The notes under the pieces were generated by a model. The model saw nothing but the letters and a program-made list of their open reading frames with translations. It had not been told where the DNA came from and did not search any database. Shown piece by piece: positions 59,512 through 64,000 of a stretch of 64,000 bases of DNA. How positions within the stretch are numbered: the stretch's first letter is position 1; the number at the start of each line of letters is the position of its first letter. Source of the DNA: an uncultured candidate division WPS-2 bacterium (lineage in GTDB: Bacteria > Vulcanimicrobiota > Vulcanimicrobiia > Vulcanimicrobiales > Vulcanimicrobiaceae); contig CALEYW010000086.1 of assembly GCA_937927945.1 (NCBI GenBank), positions 1-64,000 on the forward strand. The letters are read 5' to 3'. The position numbers and the translations under genes are program-made.

Positions 59512-60246
59512 ATGCTCCGTCGCCTCGCGGCGGCCGCCGCCTGCCTCATATTTCTCGGCGCCGCCTCAACGGGCTCGCTCTACATAACGACACTGCCGAG
59601 CGCTGCCGACGTCTGGATCGACGGCACGTACGTCGGACGGACTCCGGTCGTGCTGGACGCCTTGGCGAGCGGACACCATACGGTCGGCATCGCCAAGGCC
59701 GGCTGGACGCCGCAGCAGCTCGACGTCAGCATCGTCTCGGCGCAGACGACGTTGAGCTCGGTCCGGCTGCCGCGGGCCAAGGCCCAATTGGCCGCGCCGC
59801 CCGGCTCGATCGCGCTGCACGGCGCGCAGGTCGAGGCGACCTACATCGACGGCGTCCCCGTCCGGCCGGGTAAGGACGGCACGTTCCCGGCGGCGGCCGG
59901 CACACACGAGGTCGCCGTCCGGACCGCCGCCGGTAAGGTCACGCGCCTCGTGACGGTCTGGCCGCAAACCCGCACCGACGTGGTCGTCCAGCCGGACGCC
60001 GACAGCGCCCGGCCGAGCGTCATCGCGCCGGCCGACGACTACTTTCCGTCGAGCGCCATCCGCATCGACGGCGAGCGGGTCGTGATCAAGTTCGACGGAC
60101 ACACGGCGACCGGCCGCTTGGGCTCCACCGCCTACCGGGTCGACGGACGATACGTCGAGTACGACTCGGCGCCGACGCTGATCGGATCCCGCCTCTACCT
60201 CCCGATCGCGCTGCTCACCGCCGTTGGCGGATCGACCGACCGCTGA
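59512..60246 (+). CDS. PEGA-domain protein with a stalk-like C-terminus
   Basis: 244 residues with a signal peptide (RRLAAAAACLIFLGAA). Residues 20-85 are a PEGA domain (LYITTLPSAADVWIDGTYVGRTPVVLD...GHHTVGIAKAGW), with a second, weaker one at about 95-155. The last 70 residues (DDYFPSSAIRIDGERVVIKFDG ... YLPIALLTAVGG) resemble the second half of a copper-amine-oxidase-like stalk domain. It is probably a surface or periplasmic protein. It precedes miaB by 39 bases. Confidence 0.78.
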   Translation: MLRRLAAAAACLIFLGAASTGSLYITTLPSAADVWIDGTYVGRTPVVLDALASGHHTVGIAKAGWTPQQLDVSIVSAQTTLSSVRLPRAKAQLAAPPGSIALHGAQVEATYIDGVPVRPGKDGTFPAAAGTHEVAVRTAAGKVTRLVTVWPQTRTDVVVQPDADSARPSVIAPADDYFPSSAIRIDGERVVIKFDGHTATGRLGSTAYRVDGRYVEYDSAPTLIGSRLYLPIALLTAVGGSTDR

Positions 60247-60285
60247 GCGGGGCGCCGGCCCTCGCACTCGAAACCCTAGCGGCTG

Positions 60286-61689
60286 ATGGCGCAGATCTAC
60301 ATCGAGACGCACGGCTGCCAGATGAATGAAGCCGATTCGCAGGACATCGCGCGGCGCGCGATCAGTGCCGGCTTCACGCTGGCCGAGCGGCCCGAAGACG
60401 CCTCCGTGCTGATCCTCAACACGTGCACCGTGCGCGAGGGGGCCGAACGGCGCGCATACGGACGGATCGGCCACTGGAAAGCGGTCAAGAACGCCGACCC
60501 GACCGTCAAAGTGATCGTGACCGGGTGCTTGGCCGAGCAGGACAAGGACCGCATGAAGAAGCTCGTCCCGCACGTGGACGGGGTCTTCGGGACGCGCGAA
60601 CTCGGCGCGCTCGGCGATGCGCTCGCGACGTGGCGGGCGGACTATCCCGAGGACGACTTCTCGGTCGACCGCGAGATCGAGACGATCATGGGCGGCGCGG
60701 GCGAAGGGATCGCCGGCCCGTACGACTTCCTGCGCGGCTACGTCAACGTACAGCGCGGCTGCTCGTACTACTGCACGTTCTGCATCGTCCCGCACGTGCG
60801 CGGCCGCTTCGATCATCGCCCGATCGGCGAGATCCTCGCGGAGATCCGCGCGAAGACCGACGGTGGGGCGCGCGAGATCACGCTCGTCGGCCAGACCGTC
60901 AACGCGTACAAAGAGCCCGCAACAGGCGCTGATTTCGCCGATCTGCTCGAGGAAGTCTGCGCGCTCGAGAGCGTCGAGCGGGTGACGTTCATCTCGTCAC
61001 ACCCGAAGGACCTCAACGAGAAGCTCGCGCGCGTCTGCGCGACGCTGCCGAAGATGAACCCGCGCTTCCACCTCGCGATGCAGTCGGGTTCCAACGTGAT
61101 GCTGCGCCGGATGAACCGCAAGTACACGATCGAAGAGTTCCTCGGGCGCATCGCCACCTTCAAGAGCCACAACCCGAACTGGGCGATCACGACCGACCTG
61201 ATCGCCGGCTTCCCGGGCGAGACCGAAGCCGACTTCGCGCACACGCTCGACGTGGTGCGCACCGGGATCTTCGCGCAGGCGTACATGTTCGTGTACTCGC
61301 CGCGCCGCGGTACGCCGGCCGCGGTCTGGCACGAAAAGGATCCCGTCCCGCACGACGTCGCGCAAGACCGTTTCCTGCGCATGACGGAAGCGCAGGATCT
61401 CGCCTGCCGCACCTATCACGACCGCAAGATCGGGACGACCGTGCGCGCGCTCGTCCACGGCGTCTCGCGCAAAGACCGCACCCGAATCAGCGCCAAGACG
61501 CTCGACAACGTCACGGTCAACTTCCCGATGATCGAATCCGAACCCGACGTCGCACACCCGTGGGTGGACGTGCGTGTCGACGCCGCCTCGGTCTGGGGCG
61601 TGCGCGGCACCTGCGTGGGCCGCGCCGCTTCCTACGCCGGTGCGGCGGAGCCGGTTGCGCCGCCCATCGTCGACCTGCTGGCGGTGTAG
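60286..61689 (+). CDS. miaB: tRNA-2-methylthio-N6-dimethylallyladenosine synthase MiaB
   Basis: 467 residues from ATG. The N-terminal cluster-binding cysteines lie in YIETHGCQMNEADS, LNTCTVREGAE and VTGCLAEQ; the radical SAM motif is QRGCSYYCTFCIVPHVRG; a TRAM domain ends the protein (RTYHDRKIGTTVRALVHG onward). It adds a methylthio group to A37 of tRNAs reading codons that start with U. Full length and intact. Confidence 0.95.
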   Translation: MAQIYIETHGCQMNEADSQDIARRAISAGFTLAERPEDASVLILNTCTVREGAERRAYGRIGHWKAVKNADPTVKVIVTGCLAEQDKDRMKKLVPHVDGVFGTRELGALGDALATWRADYPEDDFSVDREIETIMGGAGEGIAGPYDFLRGYVNVQRGCSYYCTFCIVPHVRGRFDHRPIGEILAEIRAKTDGGAREITLVGQTVNAYKEPATGADFADLLEEVCALESVERVTFISSHPKDLNEKLARVCATLPKMNPRFHLAMQSGSNVMLRRMNRKYTIEEFLGRIATFKSHNPNWAITTDLIAGFPGETEADFAHTLDVVRTGIFAQAYMFVYSPRRGTPAAVWHEKDPVPHDVAQDRFLRMTEAQDLACRTYHDRKIGTTVRALVHGVSRKDRTRISAKTLDNVTVNFPMIESEPDVAHPWVDVRVDAASVWGVRGTCVGRAASYAGAAEPVAPPIVDLLAV

Positions 61690-61695
61690 CCGCCC

Positions 61696-62265
61696 TTACG
61701 CCGGCGGCTCGATCGTAACCGGGACGTTGAATTTGCTGTAGGTGATGACGACCTTGCCGCGGTTGGAATTAACGGTCATCCGATAGGGGAGCTGTTTTGG
61801 GCCGACGTCGAGGACGTTGTGCGTGCTGATCCCCTCGGTCGTGTCGTCGAACCCGTACGCGTGGGTCGGAACGCCGCCGACCGACGAGGCGCCCAGGTCT
61901 TTCACGGCATGCGTCTTGGCGAACGTCGCGGCCTGACCGGGCGAACGCAACTGTGCGATCATCGAGCCGACCTGCGGCACCGGCAGCTTCATCGTGTGTC
62001 CGCCGACCGTGACGTAGATGTCCGAGCCGATCACGTACTGCGTTCCGGTCGGCATTTGGAGGCGGAATCGGTCCGGAGCCGCGAAGTCGACGCCGATCGA
62101 GCTCTTGTTGAAGGTTTCGTCCGCATGCCACGACTTTAGGGCCGCGAAGTTCTTGCCGGCGGCGAGCACGTCGCTCGACGCGTCGGCGCGGATGGGGAGC
62201 GGAAGCGCGGCGACGGCCAATGCCGCCAGGGCGCAGAAGAAGCGTCGGGTCGTCGGACTCTTCAT
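61696..62265 (-). CDS. LolA/LppX-like exported protein
   Basis: 189 residues from the ATG giving MKSPTTRRFFCALAALAVAALPL, a signal peptide (9 more codons are open upstream). The mature part, FAALKSWHADETFNKSSIGVDFAAPDRFRLQMPTG, then IYVTVGGHTMKLPVP, resembles the LolA-like lipoprotein carrier fold with its concave sheet. It ends VPVTIEPPA. The cargo is unknown, and I am less sure of the fold than for the 12.4 kb protein. It is divergent from mutS. Confidence 0.62.
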   Translation of the reverse strand: MKSPTTRRFFCALAALAVAALPLPIRADASSDVLAAGKNFAALKSWHADETFNKSSIGVDFAAPDRFRLQMPTGTQYVIGSDIYVTVGGHTMKLPVPQVGSMIAQLRSPGQAATFAKTHAVKDLGASSVGGVPTHAYGFDDTTEGISTHNVLDVGPKQLPYRMTVNSNRGKVVITYSKFNVPVTIEPPA

Positions 62266-62373
62266 AAGGCCGGTTATGCGACCGTTTGCCAAAACACCTG
62301 GATCGCCGTTTCCCTATCCACAGGGAGGGTTGCCCTCGCTGCGGGAAACGCCGCGCATGCGGTCTGGGCTCGG

Positions 62374-64000
62374 ATGACGACGACCACGGCCTGGTCGCCG
62401 ATGCTCGAGCAGTACTTTGGGATGAAGCATCGCTACCCCGAGGCGATTTTGCTGTCGCGGGTCGGCGACTTCTACGAAGCGTACGGAGACGACGCCGAGA
62501 CGATCGCGCGCGCTCTCTCGATCGCGCTGACCTCGAAGGACGCCGGCTCGGGCCGTAAGATCGCAATGGCGGGGGTGCCCTATCACGCGCTCGATGGCTA
62601 TCTCGCAAAGCTGGTCGCACAACGGCGCGTCGTCGCGCTCGCGGAACAGCTCGAGGCACCCGTTCCGAACAAACTCGTGCGGCGCGACGTCGTGCGGGTC
62701 ATCACGCCGGGGACGCTGCTCGAGGAGCACATCCTCGATCGCTCCGCGCACAACTACCTCGCCGCGATCACCACGATCGACGATGTGATCGCGGTCGCTC
62801 ACGCCGACATCTCGACCGGTCACGTCGGCGCGACGGCGTTCGACGGAGAATCGGCGCTCGAGGACGCGCTAGCCGAGATCGCGCGGCTCGACCCGGCCGA
62901 ACTGGTTGCCGACGTCCCGGCGCAAGTGCGTGCCGCGCTCGACGACGCGCTCGAGAACGGACGGACGCGCATCGCCGCGCCGGCGCTCGCGGCGGTCGAG
63001 TCGCGCCAGCGCGATCCGGTGGACGGGTTCTCGCTCGACGCGTCCCTCGCGATGCACCGCGCGCTCGACGTGCTTGGTGCCTTCGTGCGGCGGGTCAGCG
63101 TGCAGCAGGGCGGCCGCGAAGCGTTTCGCGAGACGCACTACTATCGGCAGGCGACCTTTCTCGCGCTCGACCCGAACACGCGCAAGCACCTCGAACTCAC
63201 CCGGGCGCTCGGCGCGAACGCCCGCGCGACGCTGCTCGCCACGATCGACCGCACGCGCACGGCGATGGGCTCGCGGCTGCTCGGCCGCTGGGTGCTCGCG
63301 CCGCTCGTCTCGATCGACGGGATCGCGGCGCGCGCCGACTGCGTCGAGGCGCTCTCCCTCGACGCCGCCCGCCGGCTCGCACTGCAAGACGTGCTGCACG
63401 GCTGCTTCGACCTGGAACGGATCGCGCAGAAGGTGCGCTTCCGCCGCGCGCTGCCGCGCGATCTGGGTTCGCTGCGCCGCACGCTGGCGCTGCTCGATCC
63501 GATCGGCGACGCGCTGCGCGAGGCTACGCTTCCAGCCGGGCTGCAGTCGATCGCGACGCGCATCGGGGCGTTCGAGGACGTCCGAGCCGATCTCGAAGCG
63601 ACGCTGCTGGACGACCTCCCCGCGACGCTCGCCGACGGCAACGTGGTTCGTCCCGAGCGCGCGCCGGAGCTGGCCGAGTGCGTGGCGCTGCGCGGTGACG
63701 CGCGTTCCCGCATCGCGGCGCTCGAAGAGCGCGAACGCGAGCGGACCGGCATCAAGTCGCTCAAGGTCAAGTACGCGTCGGCGTTCGGATACGCGATCGA
63801 AGTGGCGAAGGCGCAATTGGCCAACGTGCCCTCCGAATACACGCGCAAGCAGACGCTGGCGAACGGCGAGCGGTACGTGACGCCCGAACTGCGGGAGCTC
63901 GACGTTGCGATCTCGTCGGCCGAATCGCGGCAGCTGCGCTTGGAGGGCGCGCTGTTCGAAGCATTGCTTGACCGGCTCGGGGAGCGGGTCGACGACTTGC
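62374..64000 (+). CDS. mutS: DNA mismatch repair protein MutS, N-terminal part (cut by window edge)
   Basis: 542 codons visible, running off the right edge. It begins TTTTAWSPMLEQYFGMKHRYP, with the mismatch-reading GDFYEAYGDDA (the Phe and Glu of the FxE motif are present). The connector domain follows, then the lever region with LDPNTRKHLELTRALGANAR and GRWVLAPLV, and the clamp with GIKSLKVKYASAFGYAIEVAK. The ATPase domain lies outside the window. Confidence 0.95.
   Translation, partial: MTTTTAWSPMLEQYFGMKHRYPEAILLSRVGDFYEAYGDDAETIARALSIALTSKDAGSGRKIAMAGVPYHALDGYLAKLVAQRRVVALAEQLEAPVPNKLVRRDVVRVITPGTLLEEHILDRSAHNYLAAITTIDDVIAVAHADISTGHVGATAFDGESALEDALAEIARLDPAELVADVPAQVRAALDDALENGRTRIAAPALAAVESRQRDPVDGFSLDASLAMHRALDVLGAFVRRVSVQQGGREAFRETHYYRQATFLALDPNTRKHLELTRALGANARATLLATIDRTRTAMGSRLLGRWVLAPLVSIDGIAARADCVEALSLDAARRLALQDVLHGCFDLERIAQKVRFRRALPRDLGSLRRTLALLDPIGDALREATLPAGLQSIATRIGAFEDVRADLEATLLDDLPATLADGNVVRPERAPELAECVALRGDARSRIAALEERERERTGIKSLKVKYASAFGYAIEVAKAQLANVPSEYTRKQTLANGERYVTPELRELDVAISSAESRQLRLEGALFEALLDRLGERVDDL

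Noticed and set aside
1..64000. tRNA, rRNA, prophage or plasmid features
   Set aside because: I looked for tRNA-like T-arms, 16S/23S stretches, integrases and replication genes and saw none.

Overview
The window is 64 kb of gene-dense, high-GC bacterial chromosome. It holds about 60 protein genes, no rRNA, tRNA or CRISPR, and no transposase or phage gene. Three exported proteins join a copper-amine-oxidase-like 'stalk' domain to a probable beta-barrel, and there are also PEGA, LolA-like and TolC proteins and lipoprotein binding proteins. This points to a diderm bacterium of a Terrabacteria-type lineage, with Candidatus Eremiobacterota (WPS-2, Vulcanimicrobium-like) as my best guess. That placement is inference from gene content, not from a marker search. 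GTG and TTG starts are common. Several genes only make sense if CTG (or in one case ATT) is accepted as the start codon.

Layout. 1-15 kb: a cut-off YceI gene, a DUF885 peptidase, ChaB, a methyltransferase/flavin reductase/metallo-hydrolase operon, superoxide dismutase, a LON-domain protein, FolD lacking its usual catalytic lysine, a cyclophilin, an alpha/beta hydrolase, a TlpA-like lipoprotein with a membrane partner, a phosphodiester glycosidase, a LolA-like protein and a nitrilase. 15.5-20 kb: three tandem stalk/beta-barrel genes on the minus strand, each followed by its own terminator. Two of them share about 1.1 kb of apparently identical DNA. 20-30 kb: a thioesterase, then six tightly packed plus-strand genes: efflux adaptor, TolC, an AhbA/AhbB-like (siroheme decarboxylase family) fusion, and three family-5 substrate-binding lipoproteins. 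No inner-membrane pump, permease or ATPase is present in the run. This is the strongest candidate here for an undescribed system.

30-43 kb: a GT87-like glycosyltransferase, a small protein and a site-2 protease in one operon; a phosphotransferase; a type II NADH dehydrogenase; a DUF4097 protein; a lone E1-alpha dehydrogenase subunit; a VPS10/BNR protein followed by a TetR regulator and a flavin disulfide reductase; and an R2-like diiron protein behind a clear sigma-70 promoter with a palindromic operator. 43-50 kb: a DUF1254 pseudogene with two frameshifts, acylphosphatase, paaN-paaI-ROK kinase, and a cupin-Ohr pair.

50-64 kb: pheA-dppA-TPR, a SprT-like protein, a clan GH-A glycosidase, TSUP transporter, CHASE2 adenylate cyclase, efp, plsY, der, a PEGA protein, miaB, a LolA-like protein, and mutS running off the right edge. 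The last part (efp, plsY, der, miaB, mutS) is ordinary housekeeping chromosome, so the unusual clusters sit within the core genome rather than on an obvious mobile island.
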